A stretch of 64,000 bases of DNA, taken from Bacillus thuringiensis (lineage in GTDB: Bacteria; Bacillota; Bacilli; Bacillales; Bacillaceae_G). Below the pieces are notes generated by a model. The model was not told where the DNA came from, made no database searches, and saw nothing but the letters and a program-made list of their open reading frames with translations. Location: positions 248,001 to 312,000 of the forward strand of contig NZ_CP012101.1 in the NCBI RefSeq assembly GCF_001182785.1, written 5' to 3'. A program made the translations under genes and the position numbers. The first letter of the stretch is position 1. Every line of letters begins with the position of its first letter. Shown here piece by piece: positions 55,632-64,000 of the stretch.

Positions 55632-57698
55632 ATGAACTCTTATCAAAATACAAATGAATATGAAATATTGGATGCCTCACAAAAAAATTCTACTATGTCT
55701 AATCGTTATCCAAGGTGCCCACTAGCAAATAATCCACAAGTTCCTTTACAAAATACAAGTTATAAAGATTGGCTTAATATGTGTCAAACTATTACTCCAC
55801 TTTGTACTCCTGTAGAGACTGATAGTGATTATGTCGCTGCCTTTATAGGGGTACTTGGCTCTATATTCGGCGCTATGCCTGGTCCAGGAGCAGCTGTAGG
55901 ATTATTTTTAAGTAGTTTTTCAACAATAATACCTATTCTTTGGCCAAATGACACAACACCGATATGGAAAGAGTTCACAAAACAAGGATTGCAACTTTTC
56001 AGACCGGAATTAGGCAGAGATGCAATAGAAATTATAGGGAATGACGTACAGGCAGAGTACAATGCGCTAAAAACCATGATGCAGGACTTTGAAACTAAGT
56101 TTGCAACTTGGGATCTCAATAGAACTCGAGCTAATGCAATAGCTGTCACAACTGAATTTAACTCTGTTAAAAATCAAATTATCCGACTTCAAGAGCGATT
56201 CTTAATAGCTGCCGAAAATAGACCCGCTTTTCTAAATCTCTATGCACAAACTGCTAATATTGATTTGATTTTATACCAAAGAGGGGCCGCAAATGGAGAT
56301 AAATGGTTAGAAGATATAAATAACAGATCTATATCTCCGTTTAGTTCAAAAGACTATTATCAAGATTTAAAATTGAAAATAAAAAATTATACTAATTATT
56401 GTGCAGAAACATATAGAAACAGTTTAAATATCCTCAAAAATAAATCCGATATCCAATGGTCTATATATAATGGATATCGTAGAGTGGCGACTTTAGGTGC
56501 ATTAGATTTAGTTGCATTATTTCCAAATTACGATATATGTATCTATCCAATACAAACACAAACAGAACTTACTAGAAAAGTTTATATGCCATCATTCTAT
56601 TCAGAAAGACTTCCAAAAGGTAACATAGAAACATGGGAAAACTCACTTACACATCCCCCATCATTATTTACCTGGTTAAAAAAATTAGATCCTTATACAA
56701 AAAGTGAAAGATTCAATCCAGCTTTAGAGGTAGCTTCATTGTGTGGTCTTCATGCTGCACTTAGTTATACCCCACAAAATGGACCTGAATTTGCTGGTCC
56801 ATTTCAAGGGATTCTTGGTACAAAAACAACACCACTAATAAGCTTTGATAATCAGTTTGTTTATAAATTATTTCTGACACAATATCGTCATCCAAATGAT
56901 TGTTATTCAATATCCGGAATACCTAAGATAACCTTTTATATAAGTGACTATTATGGTAACTCGCGACCAAATAAAGAATATTCTTCAAATATACAATTAA
57001 GTTCTGTTATAACATCATATATGAATGGTCCACAAAATGCATCAACATCAAATAATATTTCTATTAAACAAACAAAACATATACTATCTGATATTAAAAT
57101 GATATACACTCAAATTGGAGGAATATACCCATCGCATGATTTTGGATATTCATTTGCTTGGACACATACTAGTGTAGATCCTGATAATCTAATTGTTCCA
57201 AATAGAATTACACAAATTCCTGCTGTTAAAGCTTACTCTTTGACTTCACCAGCTAGAGTAATTGCAGGTCCTGGTCATACAGGAGGAGATTTAGTTGCTC
57301 TTCTAAACAATAATCTTGAAGCCGGTAGAATGCAAATCCAATGTAAAACAGGTAGCTTTACTGGAGCTTCCAGACGTTATGGTTTACGCATGCGATATGC
57401 TGCAAATAGTCAATTTACAGTGAATTTATCATATGTATTAAGTGGTACTACTTACGGTACATCATTTATTACAGAAAGTACATTTTCAAGACTTAATAAT
57501 ATAATACCAACAGATTTAAAATACGAGGAGTTTAAATATAAAGAGTATTCTCAAATTATTACAATGACTTTACCTGCAAATACAATAATAACTATATCTA
57601 TTCAACAAGCAGTTGCGTCCTCAAATTATCAATTAATTATTGACAGAATCGAATTTTATCCAATGGATCAAGATGTAGTAGCTTGTACAGTGAACTAA
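55632..57698 (+). CDS. Three-domain Cry insecticidal crystal protein without C-terminal crystallisation domain
   Basis: A 688-residue toxin of the Cry4/Cry10/Cry19/Cry39-type branch (N-terminus MNSYQNTNEYEILDASQKN). Domain I is the helical pore former (GVLGSIFGAMPGPGAAVGLF). All five conserved blocks are present: block 1 NLYAQTANIDLILYQRGA (near 200), block 2 YRRVATLGALDLVALFPNYD (near 281), block 3 RVIAGPGHTGGDLVAL (near 540), block 4 YGLRMRYAANSQF (near 583) and block 5 YQLIIDRIEFYPMD (near 670). It ends just after block 5. The crystallisation half is encoded by the next ORF, 104 bp later. ATG 55632 is chosen because AAGGAG lies 8 nt before it; a GTG at 55623 is too close. Target insects cannot be read from the sequence; relatives include mosquito-active toxins. 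The exact class needs a search. Confidence 0.92.
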   Translation: MNSYQNTNEYEILDASQKNSTMSNRYPRCPLANNPQVPLQNTSYKDWLNMCQTITPLCTPVETDSDYVAAFIGVLGSIFGAMPGPGAAVGLFLSSFSTIIPILWPNDTTPIWKEFTKQGLQLFRPELGRDAIEIIGNDVQAEYNALKTMMQDFETKFATWDLNRTRANAIAVTTEFNSVKNQIIRLQERFLIAAENRPAFLNLYAQTANIDLILYQRGAANGDKWLEDINNRSISPFSSKDYYQDLKLKIKNYTNYCAETYRNSLNILKNKSDIQWSIYNGYRRVATLGALDLVALFPNYDICIYPIQTQTELTRKVYMPSFYSERLPKGNIETWENSLTHPPSLFTWLKKLDPYTKSERFNPALEVASLCGLHAALSYTPQNGPEFAGPFQGILGTKTTPLISFDNQFVYKLFLTQYRHPNDCYSISGIPKITFYISDYYGNSRPNKEYSSNIQLSSVITSYMNGPQNASTSNNISIKQTKHILSDIKMIYTQIGGIYPSHDFGYSFAWTHTSVDPDNLIVPNRITQIPAVKAYSLTSPARVIAGPGHTGGDLVALLNNNLEAGRMQIQCKTGSFTGASRRYGLRMRYAANSQFTVNLSYVLSGTTYGTSFITESTFSRLNNIIPTDLKYEEFKYKEYSQIITMTLPANTIITISIQQAVASSNYQLIIDRIEFYPMDQDVVACTVN

Positions 57699-57802
57699 AG
57701 TTTAGAAAAATCACAGACAGCAGTGAATGATTTATGTATCGAGTAGCACAAAGTATTTACTAAAGTAGATGGTATAGCTGTTCAAAAAAAGCGAAAAAGG
57801 TT

Positions 57803-59500
57803 GTGAATCTTATGTTTACAAGTGGGGCGAAAAACATGTTGAAAATAGAAACGACAGATCATGAAATAGATCAGGCGGCAATTTCTATAGAATGTATGTC
57901 AGATGAACAACATTCACAAGAGAAAATGATGTTATGGGATGAAGTAAAACATGCAAAATACCTTAGTCAATCTCGTAATCTACTTCAAAATGGAGAATTT
58001 GGAGACTTTTCTGGAAATGATTGGACATTCGGTAATGATATTATCATCGGATCCAATAATTCTATTTTTAAAGGAAACTTTCTTCAGATGCGTGGAGCAA
58101 GAGACATATATGGAACTCTATTCCCAACCTATATCTATCAAAAAATAGATGAATCCAAATTAAAACCCTATACACGGTATCGAGTAAGAGGGTTTGTGGG
58201 GAGTAGTAAAGATCTGAAATTAGTGGTAACACGTTACGGGAAAGAAATTGATGCCATTATGGATGTTCCCAATGATTTGGCCTATATGCAGCCTACCTCT
58301 TCATGTGGAGATTATCGCTGCGAATCATCGTCCCAGTATGTGAGCCAAGGGTATCCTATACCAGTAACAGATGGATATGCTTCTGATAGGTATGCATGCC
58401 AGCCCGATCGAGGTAAAAAGCATATGAAGTGTCACAATCGTCATCCATTTGATTTTCATATTGACACAGGCGAATTAGATACAAATACAAACGTAGGTAT
58501 TGATGTCTTATTTAAAATTTCTAATCCAGATGGATACGCTACATTAGGGAATCTAGAAGTAATTGAAGAAGGCCCATTAACAGGTGAAGCGTTGGCACAT
58601 GTGAAACATAAGGAAAAGAAATGGAATCAGCACATGGAGAAAAAACGCTTTGAAACACAACAAGCCTATGACCCAGCAAAACAGGCAGTAGATGGATTAT
58701 TTACAAGTACACAAGAGTTACACTATCATATTACTTTAGATTATATTAAGAATGCCGATCAGTTGGTACAGTCGATTCCCTATGTAAACCATGCTGTGTT
58801 ACCGGATGCTCCAGGTATGAACTATGATGTATATCAAGGGTTAAACGCGCGTATCATGCAAGCACGCTATTTATATGATGCACGGAATGTCATAACAAAT
58901 GGTGACTTTACACAGGGGTTAACGGGATGGCACGCAACAGGGAAGGCAACGGTACAACAGATGAATGGATCTTCTGTATTAGTTCTATCAAATTGGAGTG
59001 CGGGGGCATCTCAAAACTTGCATGTCCAAGACCATCATGGATATGTGTTACGTGTGCTTGCCAAAAAAGAAGGACCTGGAAAAGGGTATGTAACGATGAT
59101 GGATTGTAATGGCAATCAGGAAACACTGAAGTTCACTTCTTGTGAAGAAGGATATATGACAAAAACAGCAGAGGTATTCCCAGAAAGTGATCGTGTACGA
59201 ATAGAGATGGGAGAAACCGAAGGTACGTTTTATATAGATAGCATCGAGTTGATTTGTATGAAAGGCTATACTAGCAATAATAACCCGCACACGGGTAATA
59301 TGTATGAGCAAAGTTATAATGGAAATTATAATCAGAATACGAGCGATGTGTATCACCAAGAATATACAAACAACTATAACCAAGACACTAGTAATATGTA
59401 TAATCAAAATTATATTCACAATGATGACCTGCATTCCGGTTGTACGTGTAACCAAGGTCATAACTCTGGCTGTACATGTAATCAAGGATATAACCGTTAA
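57803..59500 (+). CDS. Cry C-terminal-half protein (ORF2 type), crystallisation partner
   Basis: A 565-residue protein equivalent to the C-terminal half of 130-kDa Cry4-type protoxins: DEVKHAKYLSQSRNLLQNG, then KLKPYTRYRVRGFVGSSKDL, EVIEEGPLTGEALAHVKHKE, QAVDGLFT and ARNVITNGDFTQGLTGWHAT. In Cry10, Cry19 and Cry39/40-type operons this half is a separate ORF2 that helps fold and crystallise the toxin. The Cys-rich middle (SCGDYRCESS...YACQPDRGKKHMKC) may form crystal disulphides. The last 75 residues are an Asn/Tyr-rich repeat (YNGNYNQNTSDVYHQEY) ending in GCTCNQG repeats. It starts at GTG 57803 or ATG 57812, behind AAAAGG. No terminator separates it from cry, so they are co-transcribed. Confidence 0.9.
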   Translation: MNLMFTSGAKNMLKIETTDHEIDQAAISIECMSDEQHSQEKMMLWDEVKHAKYLSQSRNLLQNGEFGDFSGNDWTFGNDIIIGSNNSIFKGNFLQMRGARDIYGTLFPTYIYQKIDESKLKPYTRYRVRGFVGSSKDLKLVVTRYGKEIDAIMDVPNDLAYMQPTSSCGDYRCESSSQYVSQGYPIPVTDGYASDRYACQPDRGKKHMKCHNRHPFDFHIDTGELDTNTNVGIDVLFKISNPDGYATLGNLEVIEEGPLTGEALAHVKHKEKKWNQHMEKKRFETQQAYDPAKQAVDGLFTSTQELHYHITLDYIKNADQLVQSIPYVNHAVLPDAPGMNYDVYQGLNARIMQARYLYDARNVITNGDFTQGLTGWHATGKATVQQMNGSSVLVLSNWSAGASQNLHVQDHHGYVLRVLAKKEGPGKGYVTMMDCNGNQETLKFTSCEEGYMTKTAEVFPESDRVRIEMGETEGTFYIDSIELICMKGYTSNNNPHTGNMYEQSYNGNYNQNTSDVYHQEYTNNYNQDTSNMYNQNYIHNDDLHSGCTCNQGHNSGCTCNQGYNR

Positions 59501-59603
59501 CGATTCTAAAGAAAAATCAACATCATTGCGAAAAATAAAAACTTACTCACAAAATCTATTGCATATCATGACATAAGCTTTACAAATAACTGACATATTC
59601 TAG

Positions 59604-59644
59604 AAAAGGATCTCCTTCATTCTAAAATAAGGAGATCCTTTTCT
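59604..59644 (+). terminator. Terminator of the cry operon
   Basis: aaaaggatctcctt and aaggagatcctttt form a 14-bp stem with a loop of about 12 nt, followed by TCTTTT. It is a typical strong cry terminator, about 100 bp after the orf2 stop. Confidence 0.85.
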
Positions 59645-59840
59645 TTTCCCCGAATGTTCATTAATCTTTGATTAATAAACAAACTCCTTTACAGAACGCT
59701 TTAGACTGATTGGATTTGAATGTTGTTGAACCAATGATGAATCTTGAATAGAAATTCGGTATTCAAATTTTTGACGAGGTATCTGTTCGTACGATTCAAA
59801 TTCTGATTGATTATATAAGTGAAAATACAAATCAAATAAA

Positions 59841-59877
59841 ACAAGAGACCCGTTCTAATATAGAACGGGTCTCTTGT
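59841..59877. terminator. Second strong hairpin downstream of cry
   Basis: A perfect 17-bp stem, acaagagacccgttcta, with a 3-nt loop (ata). It has A-rich and T-rich flanks, so it could end transcription from either side. 59645-60200 has no supported gene. Confidence 0.6.
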
Positions 59878-60204
59878 TCCTGAATGGATGACTAGTAAAG
59901 CAACCATTTTACACATATAAATCGTATATATGTAAGTATACCACAATTTTTGGTATATAGAACCAAAAATTGATGATAGAGAGCATAATTATGGAAAAAT
60001 AAACCTATTTTTAAAATTCCAAGAAAGTATCGAACAAATCCCTAACATAATCGATGTTAGGGATTTGTTTTGATAAGAAAAAGAAGACCGATTCACAATA
60101 TTTTCAAAACGAAAATAAGATACAATTTATGAGAGCATTTATTAGATTCATTCTTTACAATTTCTTTGAATAGCAAATACAAGATTAATTCAACCAATTA
60201 AAGA

Positions 60205-60300
60205 AAAGCTTTCTTCATTTGTTTTACTTACTTAATAAAAACGGACAAAAATCACATCATTATCATAAGAAAACTGTATTTGATATCTCAGGTAGTGCAT
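60205..60300 (+). pseudogene. IS231 transposase C-terminal relic
   Basis: The plus strand reads FLHLFYLLNKNGQKSHHYHK and KTVFDISGSAYEH, matching the IS231 transposase end ([20 protein letters not shown]). It lies directly left of the IS231 copy starting at 60308, so that copy inserted into or next to an older one. Confidence 0.6.
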
Positions 60301-60307
60301 ACGAACA

Positions 60308-61757
60308 CATGCCCATCAACTTAAGGCTTTTTACTACCCCCAAGTACAAAAAAACGTTATTCTTTCTTACATAATATAAATGAGAAAGGGTGACGTTTTT
60401 TTATGAATCTCTCGATTCAAGAGGAGTTACAACCATTTGCGGAAGAATTACAGCGCTATATCACACCCGGATTTTTGGAAGAACTAGCAAGAGAGATGAA
60501 GTTTATAAAGCGAAAACGCAAGTTTTCAGGATCAGATCTAGCTACCATTTGTATTTGGATCAGCCAAAGAGTAGCCAGTGATCCTTTAGTCAGATTATGT
60601 AGCAGGCTTCACGCAGTTACAGTTACAGGTACTGTACTTAGCCCAGAGGGCTTAAATAAACGATTTAATGAAAAATCAGTGTTGTTTTTAAAACATATCT
60701 TCTCTTTTTTGTTACAACAAAAAATCTGTGAACAAACTCACATTTCTAGCCAACTTTTTGCGCATTTTAAACGTATTCGCATCATGGATGCCACTATGTT
60801 TCAAGTACCCCATACTTTGGAACATATATAGCCTGGTTCAGGTGGCTGTGCGCAAACAGCTGGGATCAAAATTCAATTAGAATATGATTTGCATAGTGGG
60901 CAATTTCTTAATTTTCAAGTGGGACCTGGAAAAAATAATGATAAAACATTCGGAACAGAATGTTTAGATACGTTACGGCCAGGCGATTTATGTATTCGTG
61001 ATTTAGGGTATTTTTCATTAGCGGATTTAGATCAAATGGATCAACGGGGTACGTATTATATTTCGCGGTTAAAGTTAAATACAAACGTATATGTAAAAAA
61101 TCCAGATCCGGAATATTTTAAAAATGGTTCCATTAAAAAACAATCAGAATACATACCAATCAATGTCATACAGATTTTGAATCAACTCCAACCAGGGGAA
61201 ACGATAGAATATCAGCAAGCTTATATTGGAGATAAACAGCAGTTATTTTCACGTCTCGTTTTTCATCGTTTAACAGCGGCACAATTACAAAAACGCCTAG
61301 AGAAAATTGCAGAAAAAGAAAAGTCAAAACACAGAACCTATTCAGAGAAAAGTAAATTAGTAGCGGGATTAAATGTATATGTGACAAATGCACCTTGGGA
61401 GTGGGTTCCGATGGAACAAGTACATGAATTGTACACATTACGCTGGCAGATAGAAATTGTTTTTAAAACGTGGAAATCATTATTTGATATAGATCATTGT
61501 CGCACTGTCAAACAAGAAAGAATAGAGTGCCATTTATACGGAAAACTGATCGCTATTTTCTTATGTTCTTCTACCATGTTTAAAATGCGTCAACTTTTAT
61601 TACAGAAGAAGCAAAAAGAATTAAGTGAATATAAAGCAATTGGGATGATTCAAGACCATCTATTTCTCCTCTATCAATCCATACAAAAAACCCAAGAGAT
61701 AACAAAGCTTCTAACCCGCCTGTTCCACCTTCTACAACAAAACGGACGGAAATACCT
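60308..61757 (+). mobile_element. IS231-family element, right end lost
   Basis: The left end is catgcccatcaacttaagg at 60308, like the element at 28353. It is joined at about 61757, within the 3' part of its transposase gene, to the matching 3' part of the reversed IS231-type copy B. The right end and about 200 bp are therefore missing from both. Confidence 0.8.
60403..61757 (+). pseudogene. IS231-family transposase with one stop and no C-terminus
   Basis: [39 protein letters not shown], then TAG where relatives have Tyr (VYPGSGG) at about 60829, then a long open frame with [20 protein letters not shown] and [19 protein letters not shown]. It ends at the joint after NGRKY. Apart from the single TAT to TAG change and the truncation it is well kept. 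Confidence 0.85.
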
Positions 61758-63057
61758 TTGATAGCTCTTGGGTGTTTTTTTGTATAGTTTGGAATAGAAG
61801 AAGAAAATAGTCTTTAATCATATATATGGCTTTATACTCACTAAGCTCTCGTTTTTTCTTCATGAGGAGCAATTGGCGCATTTGGAACATGATAGAAGAA
61901 CAGAGTAGAATGGCAATCATTTGACCATATAAATGGCACTCCAATCGTTCTGGTTTTATCTTTTTACAATGATGGATTTGAAAGAATGACTTCCACGTTT
62001 TAAATAAAATTTCGATTTGCCAACGCAAAGAATACCAGTCATGTACCTGTCCCATCGGGACAATGTCTGTAGGGGTGTTTGTCATATATACATTGATACC
62101 ACTGAGTCGTTTACTACGAGGAGAATACTTCATTCCTTTCTTTTTTTCTCTTACAGCTTGATCTTGTAATCGTTTTTGTTGTTGTTCTTTTGTTAGCCGA
62201 TGAACAATGACACGAGTTGGTACTTTATCAATCATTCCTACATAAGCGTCAGGTATTTCGCATGTTTGTCCCGGTTGAAGTGAGTTCATTAAAACCTCCA
62301 TGTCTATCCGGATATACTCTGTACCTTTCTTGATTCTTCCATCTTGAAAATAATTAGGGCTGGGATTTTTTTGATAAATACGTGTATTGGATTTAATACG
62401 CGAGATATAGTAAGCATTTTCATTTTGTATATGCTGAAGATCTTTCAAGTGAAAATAACCTAAATCACGAATACATAAATCATTCGCTGTCACAGTTGGG
62501 ACACACAGAGAACCATAGGTTCGATCATGTTGTTTACCTGGACCTGTATGAATATGTAAGAACTGTCCACTTAATAGGTCATACTCAAGCTGAATCTTCA
62601 CCCCCGCTGTATGACTGCACCCTCCTGCACCTGGATAAACAGATGAAAATACATCAGGAAGTTGAAATGCAGTTGAATCTAGGATACGAATACGCTTGAA
62701 ATTAGAATTGTAAGGAGAAGAGAGCAGCTTGGTTGAAGATAACTTTTGACTGAGAAGTTCAGCTAGCACTTGGTGTAGAAATTGCACGGCCTCCTTATTA
62801 AATCGTTGATTCAGTCCTTCAGGACTGATAAGAACTTCTGTTGATACTTCTAAACAGCTACATAACTGAGTTAAAGAGGTTTTAGCAACATTTTGACTCA
62901 TCCATACACATAAAGCTACTAAATCTTTTGCTTGGTACTTACTGGTCCGTTGTACAAAACCAACATCTCTAGCAAGATTTCTTAAAAAATCTGGAGATAA
63001 GAGATTTTGAATTTCTTGAGCAAATAGTTGTAATTCATCAGATACAGAAATAGACAT
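61732..63057 (-). CDS. IS231-type transposase of copy B, C-terminus replaced
   Basis: About 441 residues of an IS4-family DDE transposase: [74 protein letters not shown] and [19 protein letters not shown]. The catalytic DDE part is uninterrupted, unlike copy A. After TQELSK the frame crosses the joint and ends with VFPSVLL instead of the usual 35-residue tail. Whether it still works is unknown. ATG 63057 is preferred (GGGTGG upstream); the frame is open for 12 more codons. Confidence 0.85.
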   Translation of the reverse strand: MSISVSDELQLFAQEIQNLLSPDFLRNLARDVGFVQRTSKYQAKDLVALCVWMSQNVAKTSLTQLCSCLEVSTEVLISPEGLNQRFNKEAVQFLHQVLAELLSQKLSSTKLLSSPYNSNFKRIRILDSTAFQLPDVFSSVYPGAGGCSHTAGVKIQLEYDLLSGQFLHIHTGPGKQHDRTYGSLCVPTVTANDLCIRDLGYFHLKDLQHIQNENAYYISRIKSNTRIYQKNPSPNYFQDGRIKKGTEYIRIDMEVLMNSLQPGQTCEIPDAYVGMIDKVPTRVIVHRLTKEQQQKRLQDQAVREKKKGMKYSPRSKRLSGINVYMTNTPTDIVPMGQVHDWYSLRWQIEILFKTWKSFFQIHHCKKIKPERLECHLYGQMIAILLCSSIMFQMRQLLLMKKKRELSEYKAIYMIKDYFLLLFQTIQKNTQELSKVFPSVLL

Positions 63058-63172
63058 ACAAAAAAGCCACCCTTTCCTATGATGATACAGCAAGGATAGC
63101 GTATTTTTTGTTTTATGTATAAGAAAAACTAGATTGAAAGAGATTTGTTTTGATCTCTAGTACACCAATTAA

Positions 63173-63379
63173 TCAAAAATAAAATAATTCTTCAAATTTT
63201 TTATCTAGCGCTATACAGAGTACTAATGCTAACTTTGCAGTTGGACAAAATTGTCCTGTTTCAATAGAACTAATTGTTTGTCTAGATACTCCTACCATTT
63301 CAGCTAATTCTCCCTGTGATATTTTTTTCTCAGCTCTTGCTACTTTCAAACGATTTTGCAGTACTAATTCATCTTTCAA
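63173..63379 (-). CDS. XRE-family regulator of the IS231 passenger cassette, copy B
   Basis: 68 residues, identical to copy A: KKISQGELAEMVGVSRQTIS and IETGQFCPTAKLALVLCIAL form the HTH_3 domain. The start is TTG at 63379, overlapping the ribosome region at the end of the membrane protein gene. The transposase gene lies about 115 bp downstream on the same strand. Confidence 0.85.
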   Translation of the reverse strand: MKDELVLQNRLKVARAEKKISQGELAEMVGVSRQTISSIETGQFCPTAKLALVLCIALDKKFEELFYF

Positions 63380-63382
63380 TTA

Positions 63383-63688
63383 TCATCCCTCCAGAAAGAA
63401 AACTATGGCACTTGCAATTGTACTCATTATAGCTAAAATGCTTGCAATAAGAAATTTTTGTTCTTTTAACTTTCTAAACTTATAAAAGCTTGTACTAGCT
63501 ATATAACCAGAAAAAATTGAAATTAATTCGTAACTTTTAATACCATGCATCAATTTCCAAGAACCGAAAAATAGGACTAAAACAAGTACAGCTATTAAGC
63601 CGTAACTAGATGAATCTAATTCTATAAGTTCTTTACGTTCATCTCTCCCCATTTTTTTGTATTTTCTTAATATCTCTTCTTTTTGCAT
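63383..63688 (-). CDS. Small membrane protein of the IS231 passenger cassette, copy B
   Basis: 101 residues with three membrane-type segments, the same as copy A except for one residue (ASAIVFF for ASVIVFF). It starts MQKEEILRKYKKMGRDERK at 63688 behind AAGGGGTGG. It is co-transcribed with the XRE gene 3 bp downstream. The function is unknown. Confidence 0.7.
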   Translation of the reverse strand: MQKEEILRKYKKMGRDERKELIELDSSSYGLIAVLVLVLFFGSWKLMHGIKSYELISIFSGYIASTSFYKFRKLKEQKFLIASILAIMSTIASAIVFFLEG

Positions 63689-63728
63689 GATTTGTAACCA
63701 CCCCTTATTAATTATATGTTTATTGTAC

Positions 63729-63778
63729 AGTTTTATTATCGTTATGACAAGTTAACTTGTCATAACGATAATAAAACT
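63729..63778. promoter_or_regulatory. Perfect 50-bp palindrome, copy B
   Basis: Arms agttttattatcgttatgac and so on, meeting at GTT|AAC. It differs from copy A by TCGTTATG against CCATTATG in one arm and the matching CATAACGA against CATAATGG in the other, so full pairing is kept. Confidence 0.6.
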
Positions 63779-64000
63779 TGTCCTTCGAGTGTAGAGGAAT
63801 ACAATTGGCAAAGATATAAAATTTTCATTATGGGGGTAATTAAGAAGCTTAGGTTGATAGCGATGTGGCTGAACCCCCTTATAGTTTAATTCATTAAAAA
63901 TATGATATTGATTTAATTCATATAATCGGTAAGAAATCCAATAACTGTAGTATTTATTGGCTCTTTGCTAGAAAAATATGTCGAAAAAAAATAAAAGGAA

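Larger units (their letters stand above)
61758..63864 (-). mobile_element. IS231-type element carrying passenger genes, copy B
   Basis: The same order as copy A, read from 63864 down: end sequence atcgctatcaacctaagc, 50-bp palindrome, membrane protein, XRE regulator, transposase. The 3' end is lost at the joint with the IS231 at 61757. The outer flank (plus strand gtggctgaacccc) differs from that of copy A, so the two copies come from separate insertions or rearrangements. Confidence 0.75.

Noticed and set aside
3..63864. tRNA, rRNA or plasmid replication genes
   Set aside because: None recognised on either strand; plasmid or chromosome cannot be decided from this window.

Overview
The window is AT-rich, insertion-sequence-rich DNA of the Bacillus cereus group, almost certainly from Bacillus thuringiensis. 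The evidence is a three-domain Cry toxin gene with a separate downstream crystallisation-domain ORF (55.6-59.5 kb), several IS231 (IS4-family) copies, IS240 (IS6) copies, a 38-bp Tn4430-type end, and BclA-like exosporium collagen genes. No replication or partition gene is visible, so a plasmid location is plausible but not shown. Many genes are broken by stops, frameshifts or IS junctions, so large parts read as decaying accessory DNA (or, at some sites, possible sequence errors).

Layout. 0-4.1 kb: the end of an enhancin-like protein and a secreted subtilase, each with three mucin-binding-type modules. 4.4-6.5 kb: an IS6 relic, then a small coiled-coil protein gene divergent from a collagen-like gene, both with sigma-K-type promoters. 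6.6-12.6 kb: IS110 inside an IS231 relic, a DUF3221 fragment, an Rpn-type nuclease gene, an IS3 element and two relics of an IS605/TnpB right end. 13.1-17.2 kb: an XRE regulator and a SigP/RsiP/PbpP-like beta-lactam-sensing set. 17.3-24.4 kb: a shrunken IS240, a broken GH18 chitinase, a broken mucin-binding protein and an intact secreted transglutaminase-like protein carrying mucin-binding, FN3 and chitin-binding modules. 24.6-27.6 kb: a frameshifted small gene, a serine recombinase and a BclA-like gene with an exosporium leader. 28-36.8 kb: nested IS231 copies, an unknown 353-aa protein, a Nudix hydrolase, a Tn4430 end, an IS231-type element carrying a membrane protein plus an XRE regulator, and a second IS110. 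36.8-43.2 kb: cell-wall genes, with a decayed vanS/vanY copy, a broken amidase, a DacF fragment, an M15 carboxypeptidase and an intact VanR/VanS/VanY-like set. 44-49.7 kb: a truncated MATE transporter, polymorphic-toxin debris with two broken immunity genes (one barstar-like), and ArpU/integrase prophage remains. 49.9-55.1 kb: a second IS3 copy, a Cys/Lys-rich repeat protein, a second copy of the small coiled-coil gene, and IS240 inside a Tn3-type transposon remnant. 55.6-59.6 kb: the cry/orf2 operon with terminator. 60.2-63.9 kb: two IS231-type elements fused tail to tail, the second carrying the same XRE cassette.

Inferred common theme: insect-gut virulence (Cry toxin, enhancin-like protein, protease, chitinase, mucin- and chitin-binding secreted enzymes), spore surface (collagen-like proteins and the small sigma-K-type gene) and cell-wall stress response (SigP set, VanRSY set), assembled and broken up by IS activity. 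The least familiar items are the XRE/membrane-protein cassette carried inside an IS231-type element under a 50-bp palindrome that changes symmetrically between copies, the small sigma-K-type coiled-coil gene that accompanies collagen genes, and the dodecapeptide-repeat Cys/Lys-rich protein.
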